From Planctomycetota bacterium (GTDB taxonomy: Bacteria; Planctomycetota; Phycisphaerae; WQYP01): a stretch of DNA of 64,000 nt. Position numbers and translations under genes: made by a program. Under the pieces are notes generated by a model, which was given only the letters and a program-made list of their open reading frames with translations, had not been told where the DNA came from and ran no database searches. The stretch covers positions 30,155 to 94,154 of the forward strand of contig JAJZDN010000007.1 of the NCBI GenBank assembly GCA_021805985.1, read 5' to 3'. Positions 9,407-18,507 of this stretch are shown here, piece by piece; the stretch's first letter is position 1, and each line of letters begins with the position of its first letter.

Positions 9407-11476
9407 ATGAGAATTGCATTGCTTATGCTGGCCGCGTGTCTGTTAACTTCTGAACTGTGCCTTGGTGCGCCGTTACGCGTTGTGCTAACCGCCCAAAGCC
9501 ATCCGTCGGGTTTATACCATCCGGGCGATCATACAAAGCTCAATATCCGCATAATAAATACGGGAAAAAACGCGCATCTGCTGTCGGGCAATCTGCGCTG
9601 GGTGTGGCAAGGAGGGGATGGAAAAAAAGCGATTTTGTTGGCCAAAACTCCCATCCGCCCCACCATGCTTACGCAGGGACAAATCGTGCGCATCGCGTTG
9701 CCGGAAACATTGGTAGCCGTAGGCCGATATCGCTTGCTTTGGCACAAAGTTGTTATTCCGGCACTTAAAACAGTTCAGTATCCCCGCTGTATTTACGCCG
9801 CGCGCTCCGCGGCTGCGGCAGGCAAAAAAATCCCATGGATTGCCCCCCTGCCGCGACAGTTTATTTCAGGAAATTCCTCCGGGTTTATAGCGGACTACAT
9901 CAGGGAAACGGGAATTAAACAGTACGTATATAACATCCGCCTGTCGGGGGAGCGGGGCAACGATTTCCCTAAACGGACTTTGCGTGTGGCCAAACAACTT
10001 GAACAGGCGGGGGCTAAAATTATTGCGGTTTTTACCGTTGCGGGATCAAGCCCCGACCAAAATCCACAAATTATATACCGCGCGATTACCGATAACCTCA
10101 AAGCTATGAGCGCGGTTTGCCAGGCGGTGGTGGTGCGATTTTCAGGTTCTCCAACGCCGCAAACGGTCTCTATTGTCAATGCAGTTATTCCACGCGTGCA
10201 TGACGCTTTGCGGGCCTTGCATTGCAGAGCGAAATTGTTTGCCACGCCGGATGTCATCGGGGCGGGAGAAGGCAATATGGCGCTGGCGACGATGATCGGC
10301 GGCGTGGCCTTATCGGATACTCGGCAATCGCTGCACCTATGCCACAACCTGGAACAATCCGACCCGGCATTGCCGGTGATGATTTTACCGGCAGCCTATA
10401 CGCGCGCTAACCGCGTTCCGCACCGGGCGGAGCCTGATCCTGCATTGTTTCTGGCGGCGGCAGCGCGGTACGTACCGGTCTTGACTTATTCCAATAATTT
10501 TGAGCCGCACGTACTGGGATCGCGCCAATTTTATAGTCTGGTGCATCCACAGTTGCCTTTCTTGGCGGCGGTTTTTAAGCAGGGCAACGGCTCTTGTGCT
10601 GTGGTCACCGGTTTAGGCTCTGGAGCACTCCCGGATACGCAGTACAGCGATTGGCGTACTAGTCCTCCGTTAATGATCAAACGCAGCGTTTGGCGAGCCG
10701 CGATCAAAGGTGGCACCGCCAGTTGGAAGCACTTGCGGGCACTTTTGCCAGAACCGGGAAAATTTCCACGCGGAAAAATGATCGTCGTGGATGCGGAGGG
10801 ATTAATGGCCACCCGCAATGCGCACGGCCGGAGGCCGCCCGTGCCCTATCCCGGCTGGCAGGAAATTCCCTTAAATCAGCACGTCTACTTTCTTACATAT
10901 CCCGGCACGGCGGCCGATCTCGCAGCAGGGCTGCGAACCGCTGCGATTAAAGATATTCCACTGGGTGTGGTCACCTTGCCGGCCAAGGCAAATGGCCCAT
11001 TGGGACACACAATAAGCCTGTTAATCCGCAACGCCCGCGTGGGGCGATTGCAGGGAATACTTTCTTTGTGGGGGCTTGAAAAATCAGATAAGCACTGCCG
11101 CGTAGTTCAAATGAGTTCCGCGGTTCATTTCGGGCCGATTCACAGCGGTAAGACTGGTGATGTTACGCTGCACCTAAGGCACGGCTATAAAGCCCGCTCA
11201 GGAGAAAAACTCTTCGCGGTGTTAACCTGGCACCGTTGGGTTCAAATTACGAAGCTTTCAACTACCCTTTTAGCACCTGATGCAATTGCACCACCTGAGG
11301 TTGGTGCCTCGCACAAGCCGCAGAACCTGAACATTGCCGGGGCTGGCACCACGAAACCGGAGCCAAAAGCAAGATCAGCCAATTCTAAAAAGGAAAATCT
11401 AAAGCCACAGAATACCACGCAACCAGTGCAACATGTGGAATTGCCGTACATGCCGACAATGAAAAGTCAGAAATAA
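9407..11476 (+). CDS. Large secreted protein of unknown function
   Basis: 689 aa from the ATG at 9407; the track's first 89 codons overlap the divergent regulator and are not protein-like. The N-terminus 'MRIALLMLAACLLTSELCLG' is a good signal peptide. The region after it (about 25-120) looks like an Ig/CARDB-type beta sandwich ('SGLYHPGDHTKLNIRIINTG'). The middle resembles alternating alpha/beta segments, possibly a barrel, and the tail is Pro/Lys/Thr-rich. I do not recognise a family or catalytic motif. It converges on the Tat-exported GH31 gene with only 27 bases between, so a polysaccharide-related role is conceivable but unproven. No clear SD precedes the start; ATG 9398 in the same frame is an alternative. 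Confidence 0.6.
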   Translation: MRIALLMLAACLLTSELCLGAPLRVVLTAQSHPSGLYHPGDHTKLNIRIINTGKNAHLLSGNLRWVWQGGDGKKAILLAKTPIRPTMLTQGQIVRIALPETLVAVGRYRLLWHKVVIPALKTVQYPRCIYAARSAAAAGKKIPWIAPLPRQFISGNSSGFIADYIRETGIKQYVYNIRLSGERGNDFPKRTLRVAKQLEQAGAKIIAVFTVAGSSPDQNPQIIYRAITDNLKAMSAVCQAVVVRFSGSPTPQTVSIVNAVIPRVHDALRALHCRAKLFATPDVIGAGEGNMALATMIGGVALSDTRQSLHLCHNLEQSDPALPVMILPAAYTRANRVPHRAEPDPALFLAAAARYVPVLTYSNNFEPHVLGSRQFYSLVHPQLPFLAAVFKQGNGSCAVVTGLGSGALPDTQYSDWRTSPPLMIKRSVWRAAIKGGTASWKHLRALLPEPGKFPRGKMIVVDAEGLMATRNAHGRRPPVPYPGWQEIPLNQHVYFLTYPGTAADLAAGLRTAAIKDIPLGVVTLPAKANGPLGHTISLLIRNARVGRLQGILSLWGLEKSDKHCRVVQMSSAVHFGPIHSGKTGDVTLHLRHGYKARSGEKLFAVLTWHRWVQITKLSTTLLAPDAIAPPEVGASHKPQNLNIAGAGTTKPEPKARSANSKKENLKPQNTTQPVQHVELPYMPTMKSQK

Positions 11477-11503
11477 CATTTTCTGCGTTGACGGATCAAC
11501 GAC

Positions 11504-13912
11504 TTATGCTCCGGCACGATGCACCACCACCGCGTGGCCATCATAATGCACAATGTGATCTGGTTGGGCCGGTTCAATGCCCACGCCATGATCCGGGCTG
11601 ACAAACACAATGCGGAAAGTCCGGTGATTAAGCATTCCGGGGAAGGTGCCTTGGCGATGGCCAATGGTCAATGTGCCGGCTTTATCATCCCAGCTAAACG
11701 CGATGGTGGCGTAAGTGCCCTTTTCATAATCGTAGGAATCGCCTTCATCTTCATATAGCGTAAATTCGCCGTTTGCGCCGTCATAAACGCGCAATTCGAC
11801 CGGATCCGCAGGTTCTTCCGCATTCTGCACGGATGGTCCCAATGGAATAATGGCTCCAGCGCGAATGTACAGCGGCAACGAATCAATGGCGGCCGGTGAC
11901 TTTATGCTTTGGCCGCCCTGCCATTTACGACCCGTCCAGAAATCAAACCATTGCGTGGATTGGGGCAGATATACTTCACGTGAAACCGCCCCGGCTTGGG
12001 TGACCGGATTTACTAAAATTGCAGGACCAAACATAAACTGGTCAGGTATGTCATAGACTTTGGAATCCGTGCGAAAATCCATCACCAAACCGCGGAGCAT
12101 GGTATAGCCCTGATTGGTTACCATCCATGCTACGGAATAAATGTACGGCAGAAGGTGATAGCGCAGGCGGTCAAATTTTTTCAGAATGGCCGTAGCAGGG
12201 CCGCCAAAACGCCACATTTCCTTGGCGTAATTAGCACCATGCACCCGGAACATGGGACAAAAGGCCCCGAACTGGAACCAACGGATAAAGCATTCACGAT
12301 AGACGGGGTCCTGTGGATTGCCGCTTAGATAGCCGCCAATATCGGTATTCCAATAAGGAATGCCGCTTAAGCAAAAATTAATTCCTGCGGGAATCTGCAA
12401 CGCTAGAGTGGGCAAATTTCCGGCCACATCACCCGACCAGGTAATGGCCGCATGACGCTGCTGTCCGGCCCACGCCGAGCGGGTTAAAATCATGACGCGC
12501 TTTACAGTCGTGGTGCTGCGCTGGCCATTATAGACGGATCCGGTATGCATCAGCGGGTAGGCATTGTAAACAAAGGCTCCCCAGCCCAGGTGTGTTTTAA
12601 CATCCGCAAATTCGCCCCATTTTCCGCCCAGTTCCGGTTCACTGGCATCCAGCCACCAGGCGTCAACTCCTTTGGAAAACAAGTCTTTATTGAGCATGGA
12701 CCAATAGAGTTTCCGGGCCAGAGGATTAAATGCGTCATAGTACGCGGTGGCGGGATTCCACATTTTGTTATTACCGCCGGTAAGCGGATATAAAACGCCC
12801 GCCTGTTTAAGTAAATTATAATTGCTGGACCCCGGGGCAAACTTCGCCCAGACTGAAATCATGAAGTGAATGCGCTGCGCGTGCAATTCGTTAATCATTT
12901 CTGTGGGGCGCGGATAACGTAGCGGATCCATGATATTGGAGCCCCAGGGGTGTGGGTACCAATAAAACCAGTCCTGCACGATACCGTCTATGGGGATTTT
13001 CAGGGAACGATATTCGCTGGCGACCCCCAACACCTGGAGTTGGTTTTCATAGCGATTTTTGCTTTGCCAATAGCCCCACACCCACCGGCCGAACATCGGA
13101 GCAGCACCGCTCAAATTTCGCCATTGGGCCATAGCGACATCTAAATCCGGGCCGTACATGACATAATAATCAACGACCGAACCGACATGCGAATGCCAAT
13201 TCAAAATATTTGGTTCTTTTCCGGCACCGACCTTGACCACGGTCATGGCCGGATTATCCCAGAACAGGCCGTAGCCCATGCTGGACATCATGAAAGGAAT
13301 GCCTATGTGTGTCGGGTTGCGCTGGGCGAGATGAACAGTAGCTCCCCGATTATTGGCTACACCCCGCGGATGTTCGCCTAACCCGAAGATGGCCTCATTG
13401 GGCTGAAGCGCAAATTTCTGGCGCACGCGGTAGGTGGCGACATCCTTAAACTTCACGGGCAACATGCTTCTTCCACCGCGGCTTTCTGCCAGAAAAATAT
13501 TTCCCTGAGCATCCAGAAATTCCACAACTGCCGTAGAGCGGTCTATGCGGGCGGAAATATATTGTGCGGAAACGACAATATGTGTCGCAGTTTTATGTAG
13601 TTTCCAAGGCGTTTGAACGGGGCCGTGTATGATGGCCAGACTTTCATGTTGCGGGTTGCCACCGACGGGCGAAAAAAGAACGCGAATCACCCGATCCGAG
13701 TAAACCATCACTCGCATGGAACCGGTGGCTAATGCCAGCAGAACGCCATAGGCTTCCGGTTTGATTGCCGTCACTTTTAATGCGCCGGTAGCTGCTCCCC
13801 GCTTTGCTGCCATGGAGGCCGACGCATCGGCCGCCAGAACTGTAGTCGCCGCCGCAGCCTTTAAAAAACTGCGTCGATCCGGGGTATTGGTCCAATGTCT
13901 TATTTCGCTCAT
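11504..13912 (-). CDS. Glycoside hydrolase family 31 (alpha-xylosidase/alpha-glucosidase-like), Tat-exported
   Basis: 802 aa. Start moved to the ATG at 13912, which has AGGAG 8 bases upstream; the track uses an upstream TTG. A twin-arginine signal ('DRRSFLKAAAATTVLAADA') suggests folded export. The N-terminal beta domain with 'FGLGEHPRG' is followed by the catalytic barrel: 'WFYWYPHPWG', nucleophile motif 'WWLDASEPE' and the later acid/base region 'TWSGDVAG'. The DASEPE form of the nucleophile motif is typical of YicI-type alpha-xylosidases. It likely removes alpha-linked xylose or glucose from imported or periplasmic glycans. No transporter is adjacent. Substrate cannot be fixed by sequence alone. 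Confidence 0.88.
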   Translation of the reverse strand: MSEIRHWTNTPDRRSFLKAAAATTVLAADASASMAAKRGAATGALKVTAIKPEAYGVLLALATGSMRVMVYSDRVIRVLFSPVGGNPQHESLAIIHGPVQTPWKLHKTATHIVVSAQYISARIDRSTAVVEFLDAQGNIFLAESRGGRSMLPVKFKDVATYRVRQKFALQPNEAIFGLGEHPRGVANNRGATVHLAQRNPTHIGIPFMMSSMGYGLFWDNPAMTVVKVGAGKEPNILNWHSHVGSVVDYYVMYGPDLDVAMAQWRNLSGAAPMFGRWVWGYWQSKNRYENQLQVLGVASEYRSLKIPIDGIVQDWFYWYPHPWGSNIMDPLRYPRPTEMINELHAQRIHFMISVWAKFAPGSSNYNLLKQAGVLYPLTGGNNKMWNPATAYYDAFNPLARKLYWSMLNKDLFSKGVDAWWLDASEPELGGKWGEFADVKTHLGWGAFVYNAYPLMHTGSVYNGQRSTTTVKRVMILTRSAWAGQQRHAAITWSGDVAGNLPTLALQIPAGINFCLSGIPYWNTDIGGYLSGNPQDPVYRECFIRWFQFGAFCPMFRVHGANYAKEMWRFGGPATAILKKFDRLRYHLLPYIYSVAWMVTNQGYTMLRGLVMDFRTDSKVYDIPDQFMFGPAILVNPVTQAGAVSREVYLPQSTQWFDFWTGRKWQGGQSIKSPAAIDSLPLYIRAGAIIPLGPSVQNAEEPADPVELRVYDGANGEFTLYEDEGDSYDYEKGTYATIAFSWDDKAGTLTIGHRQGTFPGMLNHRTFRIVFVSPDHGVGIEPAQPDHIVHYDGHAVVVHRAGA

Positions 13913-14218
13913 GATATAATCTCCTATCAATAGCGCAAAGGAATTTTACACGATAATTCCCGATTGGGAAACCATTGGCGAACGAAATTAGAAGTGTCCC
14001 CGCCGAGGGGGCAGACTACCGCTAATTGTTACGTGACGCCCATCATTAGATCAATGCGGCAGCGTTGAGATCGCGGCGGAGATAAAATTTTATGACGCCC
14101 TGCGTTTCGGCCCGTCGCGATTGGATGTCGCGCTTGGACTTGCTTTCTTCCTGCCGCCCCGCCTATGCTAATGCGTGTGGCCTGCGGAGATAGAGCGGCC
14201 GATATGAGGAATTGCGTC
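13913..14218. other. Divergent intergenic region
   Basis: About 300 bases between the divergent GH31 and FmdB-like genes. Promoters for both should lie here, but I found no pair of boxes I would defend, and no RNA gene or repeat. Confidence 0.5.
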
Positions 14219-14458
14219 ATGCCAATATACGAATTTGAATGCAAAGACTGCGGTAAAACTTTTGATCATCTTGCGCCTACGATGCAGGCGACGAATCAAA
14301 AAGCGCTCTGCCCGCAATGCCAATCCAAGAATACGATCCGTAAAGTTTCTGTCTTCGCGGTGGCCAATGCCCAGCCAGCGGGTACGCCCATGGCCGGCGG
14401 TGCGGGAGGCGGCGGTGGTTGCTGCTGCGGGGCCGGGGGATGTGGCACCAATAATTGA
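14219..14458 (+). CDS. FmdB family small zinc-ribbon protein
   Basis: 79 aa. Start set at the ATG with TGAGGA 8 bases upstream. The 'MPIYEFECKDCGKTF' opening and the second knuckle 'ALCPQCQSKN' form the C-x2-C...C-x2-C zinc ribbon of the FmdB putative regulatory family. The tail is low complexity (Gly/Cys, 'GGGGGCCCGAGGCG'), a common feature in this family. The biochemical role of FmdB proteins is not well defined. It is followed after about 100 bases by the DJ-1-like gene in the same direction. Confidence 0.85.
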   Translation: MPIYEFECKDCGKTFDHLAPTMQATNQKALCPQCQSKNTIRKVSVFAVANAQPAGTPMAGGAGGGGGCCCGAGGCGTNN

Positions 14459-14560
14459 CGCTGCGTTGTTTTTTTGTGAAGTGTTTCATGCCCGTTGCAT
14501 GGCGCTTTCATCTTCAGTGGGTCGCCTTTTTTTGGCCTTTTTTAATTTTAGGGGGCACTA

Positions 14561-15088
14561 ATGTCTACCAATATTAACGGCAAAAAAATTCTCATGTTTG
14601 TGGACAATGTGTATGAGGATTTGGAACTCTGGTACCCCAAACTCCGGCTTGAAGAAGCTGGCATGAAGGTCGTGCTGGCAGGGCCAAAGGCCGGGGCCAC
14701 ATACAGTGGTAAGCACTCCTACCCTGCGGTATCGGACGCGGCGATTGAGGACATTAAGGCCGAGGATTTTATCGGCGTGGTTTGCGTGGGCGGTTTTGCG
14801 CCAGACCAGCTGCGCCGCGACCCTAAAGTTAAATCACTGGTGGCCCATTTTGCCAATAAAGGTCAGTTGGTTGCCGCTATATGCCACGGAGGATGGGTTC
14901 CCGCTTCCGCCGGGATATACCGGGGTGTTCGCGTAACTAGTTCGCGAGGAATTAAAGACGACTTGGAAAATGCGGGCTGTATTTGGATTGATGCGCCAGC
15001 CGTGGTAGACCGACATTTTGTCTCAAGCCGAAAACCGGACGATCTGCCGGCATTCTGTAAGTCCATTTTGCAGGTGCTGACGGCATAA
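14561..15088 (+). CDS. DJ-1/PfpI family protein (class I glutamine amidotransferase-like)
   Basis: 175 aa, typical for PfpI/YhbO proteins. The nucleophile elbow 'AAICHGGW' places Cys108 followed by His109, and the acidic residue of the N-terminal 'VYEDLELW' segment is present, so the usual catalytic set looks intact. Members act as chaperones, deglycases/glyoxalases or intracellular peptidases; which applies here is unknown. A G-rich SD (AGGGGGCAC) precedes the ATG. The role is probably stress protection. Confidence 0.88.
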   Translation: MSTNINGKKILMFVDNVYEDLELWYPKLRLEEAGMKVVLAGPKAGATYSGKHSYPAVSDAAIEDIKAEDFIGVVCVGGFAPDQLRRDPKVKSLVAHFANKGQLVAAICHGGWVPASAGIYRGVRVTSSRGIKDDLENAGCIWIDAPAVVDRHFVSSRKPDDLPAFCKSILQVLTA

Positions 15089-15239
15089 CGTCTGATAACT
15101 GTGCGGAATAGCAAATATACACCAGTCGACAGCATGAAAAATTCCCAAGAGTGAAAAAACTGACAGAAAAATCTCTGTCGCTTTTCTTTAGGCCGCGCGT
15201 TGCGTAAAATAAGAGAGTGTTATTTAGGAGTCTGAAAAG

Positions 15240-15569
15240 ATGGCGATTGCATTAACGGAAACAGCGGCGAGAGAAATCAAGAACATTATCAAGGATCAGG
15301 GGCTTTCTGAGCAGGCGGCCTTGCGCGTGGGCGTCAAGGGCGGTGGCTGCTCTGGATTCAGCTATGTGCTGGATTTAACTGAAGATTCCGTGGAAACTGA
15401 TGAAGTCATGGAATCTCAAGGCGTTAAAGTACTGGCTGATCGGAAAAGTTATTTGTATCTTAATGGCACAGAAATTGACTTCAAAGATGAAGTCATGGGC
15501 CGCGGATTTGTGTTTAAGAATCCCAATGCCACGCACACATGTGGCTGCGGTTCATCGTTTAGCGCATAA
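15240..15569 (+). CDS. erpA: A-type iron-sulfur carrier protein (ErpA/IscA/HesB family)
   Basis: 109 aa. Delivers Fe-S clusters to apoproteins in the cytoplasm. The three ligand cysteines are present: Cys37 in 'KGGGCSGFSY' and Cys101/Cys103 in 'THTCGCGSSF'. The C-terminal 'CGCGSSF' is standard. SD TTAGGAG lies 9 bases before the ATG. It is monocistronic here, with no isc or suf genes nearby, so the ErpA versus IscA label is tentative. Confidence 0.92.
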   Translation: MAIALTETAAREIKNIIKDQGLSEQAALRVGVKGGGCSGFSYVLDLTEDSVETDEVMESQGVKVLADRKSYLYLNGTEIDFKDEVMGRGFVFKNPNATHTCGCGSSFSA

Positions 15570-15702
15570 GCAACAGCGCAAGATAAGTTCCTGATTTGCG
15601 ATGAGGTCCAATTCTTCACTTCCGGCCAAGCCGGTGGCGATGCGTAGGATGCTATCGTAAGGGTTTGGCGCTTGTGGTTTTTAGATAAAATAAATCAATT
15701 CA

Positions 15703-15741
15703 AAGATGCACCGCCATGCTTAAAAACTGGTGGTGCATCTT
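15703..15741. terminator. Bidirectional terminator between erpA and the TPR-SPOR lipoprotein
   Basis: A 14-bp stem AAGATGCACCGCCA/TGGTGGTGCATCTT (one G-T wobble) with an 11-nt loop, placed between two convergent stop codons. AT-rich flanks on both sides suit termination in both directions. Confidence 0.7.
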
Positions 15742-15745
15742 AATA

Positions 15746-16516
15746 TTACGGCACAATGATCACTTGAGGAATGCGCTCCGCGGCGGTGCCGCGCGCGGCC
15801 ATCGCAGCGGAATAGGTCATGTAGACGCCGCCCTGCACCAGAAACAGGGTTGTTCCGGTAACTGAGTGCGGCAGTACAACTGCCTGTAAACCTTGTGCCT
15901 TGAGGGCGGCAACCTGCTTCCAGGCGGCCGGGGCATTATTCCATGCACCAAATTGCAGGGTAAAGTGATTCATGGATAATCGTTGTAGAGCACTTTTTGC
16001 TAAGGGCGACTGCGGAAAATTTGCAACTAATTGATCCAAGTATTGCCGGGCGGCATTCCAGTGGCCGGTATTTTCCAGCGACGTACCCAGGCGATAAAGC
16101 ATCCGTTGATCAGGCTGGGCGGATGGGGCTACAGACAGCGAATTTCTGTAGTCCGTAGCAGCGCGGCTGAAGCGAGCCTGTACATAAGAAATATCGCCTA
16201 GCGCCTTGTATGATTTACTCTGCAAATCCGGGCGTTGAGAATGGTTAATCGCCAAGCTGTAATCCCGGGCAGCCAAAGCTAGTTCAGCCTGATGTTCTTC
16301 AGAAATAGCAGCAAGGTAATAAGCCTCGGCCAAATTCCGCCCAGTGGCATCCTGGGCAATATAGGCCCGTGCGGTAGTTTCCGCAGCCATAAATTGGCCC
16401 TGCTGATAGGCCTGATACCCAGAAGCCAGACTCGTTGTTTGAGAGGGAGGCGCAGCACAACCTGAAATCAGACCGATGGTGGCAAGAATTCCCAGTCCGA
16501 ACATCCATTTTCGCAT
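15746..16516 (-). CDS. Lipoprotein with TPR-like repeats and C-terminal SPOR-like domain
   Basis: 256 aa. Lipobox 'IGLISGCAAPP' near residue 20 gives a lipid-anchored protein. The middle (about 30-180) contains TPR-like helices ('AEAYYLAAISEEHQAELA', 'YKALGDISYVQARFSRAA'). The last 75 residues ('HFTLQFGAWNN...GLQAVVL...LFLVQGGVYMTYSAA') look like a SPOR domain, which binds denuded peptidoglycan glycan strands at division sites. The role is therefore probably envelope- or division-related. SD GGAG lies 8 bases upstream. It precedes rpsP-trmD-rplS on the same strand, starting 41 bases after the rplS stop, so some read-through is possible. Confidence 0.72.
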   Translation of the reverse strand: MRKWMFGLGILATIGLISGCAAPPSQTTSLASGYQAYQQGQFMAAETTARAYIAQDATGRNLAEAYYLAAISEEHQAELALAARDYSLAINHSQRPDLQSKSYKALGDISYVQARFSRAATDYRNSLSVAPSAQPDQRMLYRLGTSLENTGHWNAARQYLDQLVANFPQSPLAKSALQRLSMNHFTLQFGAWNNAPAAWKQVAALKAQGLQAVVLPHSVTGTTLFLVQGGVYMTYSAAMAARGTAAERIPQVIIVP

Positions 16517-16556
16517 GAGCGGTTCTCCATGAACCCAAACAGATCGCGATGGCTCA

Positions 16557-16973
16557 TCAGGCCTGTGGTGCGGGGGCGGCCGGGGCGGCAGCGGGAACTC
16601 CCGCCGTCTTATCGGATGGAACGATGGGTGCTCCCTCCTTTAAGCGGGTGGCCTTGCCGGTTAGATCGCGAAGATAATAAAGCTTAGCGCGGCGAATTTT
16701 GCTCTTCCGTCGCACATCCAACTTTTCAATTTTCGGAGAGTGCACCGGGAAAATACGCTCCACGCCTTCGTTGTTTACGATCCGGCGTACGGTAAAGGTT
16801 CCGCTGATGCCCGCACCTTTGCGAGATATCACCGTTCCGGAGAATACCTGAATACGTTCTTTGTCACCTTCCACAATGCGGCAGTGCACATCCACAAGAT
16901 CGCCGATGGCGAATTGCGGCGGCTTGGCCAGCAGGTGTTTGGATTCAACATGACTAAGTAGTGCATTACGCAT
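16557..16973 (-). CDS. rplS: 50S ribosomal protein L19
   Basis: 138 aa. Core L19 sequence 'GDLVDVHCRIVEGDKERIQVF', 'GTVISRKGAGISGTFTVRRI', 'FPVHSPKIEKLDVRRK' and 'AKLYYLRDL' is intact; the last 25 residues are an Ala/Pro-rich extension. The ATG at 16973 has GGAG 6 bases before it; the track starts four codons earlier at a TTG. L19 sits at the 30S-50S interface. Third gene of rpsP-trmD-rplS. Confidence 0.96.
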   Translation of the reverse strand: MRNALLSHVESKHLLAKPPQFAIGDLVDVHCRIVEGDKERIQVFSGTVISRKGAGISGTFTVRRIVNNEGVERIFPVHSPKIEKLDVRRKSKIRRAKLYYLRDLTGKATRLKEGAPIVPSDKTAGVPAAAPAAPAPQA

Positions 16974-17056
16974 GGATAACTCCAATTCGGATATTTATTC
17001 CCGGTTCCGTTTACCCGGGGGCATTGATTAGCCGTGGGGTCATTATTTTCCGCCCC

Positions 17057-17758
17057 TCACCGGGGTGGCAGTAAATCCGGTCTACGCTGACCGGTTCGTT
17101 GCCTGGATTGCTGTGCCCGCCATCGGGCGATGGCCGCATGATCACCGGAAGTTAAAATTTCCGGCACTTCAAGGCCCTGATAATTTCGCGGGCGGGTATA
17201 GTGGGGATATTCCAATCCACCGCTGATTTCCGCATCCGCAATCGCAAACGATTCCGCCCCGGCACTGGCGTGATCGCCCAGTACACCGGGAATTAAACGA
17301 ATCACCGCATCGAGAACGACCATGGCCGGCAATTCACCGCCTGATAGCACATAATCGCCGATGCTTATTTCCAGCGGATTCAGCACCTGCCTGATCCGCT
17401 CATCAAACCCTTCATAATGGCCGGAAACCAGCAACAGCCGGGGCTTCCCTGCCAACTCATGCCCCAAAGCCTGATCCATTTTCCGGCCCTGTGGACATAA
17501 CAGAATCCGCGTGGCGGGTACAGAATCCATCGCTTCAATAGCGGATACTGCATCCAAAACCGGCTGGCACATCAGCACCATACCCGGGCCGCCGCCAAAA
17601 GGCCGATCATCCACTTTTCGATGCGGATCCGTGGTGTAATCCCGCAACTGATGCAGATGATACCGGGCCAGCGATTTTTCCACAGCCCGCTTAAGGATGC
17701 TGCTTCCCAATACACCGGGAAACATTTCCGGAAACAGCGTAAGGATATCGACGCGCAT
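17057..17758 (-). CDS. trmD: tRNA (guanine-N1)-methyltransferase (m1G37)
   Basis: 233 aa. SPOUT-fold enzyme that methylates G37 next to the anticodon, preventing +1 frameshifting. Hallmarks: 'MRVDILTLFPEMF' opening, 'DDRPFGGGPGMVL', 'LVSGHYEGFDER' (knot, SAM site), 'SIGDYVLSGGELPAMV' and 'YPHYTRPRNYQG'. ATG 17761, one codon upstream, is an equally possible start. Lies between rpsP and rplS; rimM, normally between rpsP and trmD, is absent from this operon. Confidence 0.96.
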   Translation of the reverse strand: MRVDILTLFPEMFPGVLGSSILKRAVEKSLARYHLHQLRDYTTDPHRKVDDRPFGGGPGMVLMCQPVLDAVSAIEAMDSVPATRILLCPQGRKMDQALGHELAGKPRLLLVSGHYEGFDERIRQVLNPLEISIGDYVLSGGELPAMVVLDAVIRLIPGVLGDHASAGAESFAIADAEISGGLEYPHYTRPRNYQGLEVPEILTSGDHAAIARWRAQQSRQRTGQRRPDLLPPR

Positions 17759-17810
17759 CATTGTTTCAACCTGCAATGCGGCCGAGCCAGCAACGCCCCT
17801 GATTTAACAA

Positions 17811-18095
17811 TCAGGCCGAAACGCCGGCGGGAATGGCCGCTGCTGCGCCCGAATCCGTCGCGGTTTTCAGCAAACCGGCAACTGTATCGCTGGGCAACGC
17901 GCCAACTTTGATCCAATGCTCTACCCGCGCTTTATTGACCACCACGCGCCGGGCGGGGTCTTTGGCGATGGGATCATAATAGCCCAACTCTTCAATGACC
18001 TTGCCATCCCGCGGAGAGCGGTGATCCACCGCATTTATACGCCAGAATGCACGATTTTTACGACCAAAGCGCTTTAACCGAATTTTTACTGCCAC
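17811..18095 (-). CDS. rpsP: 30S ribosomal protein S16
   Basis: 94 aa from a GTG start. The true start is the GTG at 18095 (protein begins 'MAVKIRLKRFGRKNRAFWR'), preceded by GAGG at 6 bases; the track extends 18 codons too far. Conserved 'LGYYDPIAKDP' and 'RVEHWIKVGALPSDTV' are present. First gene of a short operon with trmD and rplS (52-base spacer to trmD). Confidence 0.95.
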   Translation of the reverse strand: MAVKIRLKRFGRKNRAFWRINAVDHRSPRDGKVIEELGYYDPIAKDPARRVVVNKARVEHWIKVGALPSDTVAGLLKTATDSGAAAAIPAGVSA

Positions 18096-18467
18096 GCGAT
18101 ACCTCGTTTGCCTGCCTGATGAATCCACCTGATCCGCTCCATGCACCACGCACCGGAGATCGTCATCGGATTTTTCATCAGCCCGATGGCGGGAACCGCT
18201 GTTCCCGACCCATCGGTAAACCCAAGATATTACCCGCCAACGCCAAGGCTTTCAAGCGACAAGGACCCCTATTCGGGAACAGACCGGGCTTTTTTTCGAC
18301 AAAGGCTGAAAAAATGCCAAATCTGGGCAAAAATCGCTGCCTCGGCCCGTGGCGTCGCCAGGAGCAGCCCCGCGCTCATGCCGCCAAGGTTGGCTATACG
18401 GAATGGCTCGTACATCACAAACCCATTCTTTAATCACTCCTCAGGCTCTTCGGCCCGCAGGATTTAG
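18096..18467. other. Divergent intergenic region rpsP / vapB
   Basis: About 370 bases before the vapB promoter. No ORF with family resemblance. A short perfect hairpin GGGAAC-cgct-GTTCCC near 18190 has no T tract and its meaning is unclear. The rpsP promoter must lie here but I could not pick it out. Confidence 0.5.
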
Positions 18468-18496
18468 TTGACAAATAAAGTAGGAATTCATACGAT
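18468..18496 (+). promoter_or_regulatory. Promoter of vapBC (predicted leaderless)
   Basis: Perfect -35 TTGACA (18468-18473), exactly 17-base spacer, -10 TACGAT (18491-18496). The expected +1 falls at about 18503, which is the A of the vapB ATG, so the mRNA should have essentially no leader. Confidence 0.7.
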
Positions 18497-18507
18497 TAAG
18501 GTATGAA
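18487..18507. promoter_or_regulatory. Operator palindrome over the vapB -10 box and start codon
   Basis: Perfect 7-bp inverted repeat TTCATAC-(7 nt)-GTATGAA. It covers the -10 element, predicted +1 and the ATG, exactly where VapB/VapBC complexes typically bind to repress their own promoter. Confidence 0.65.
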
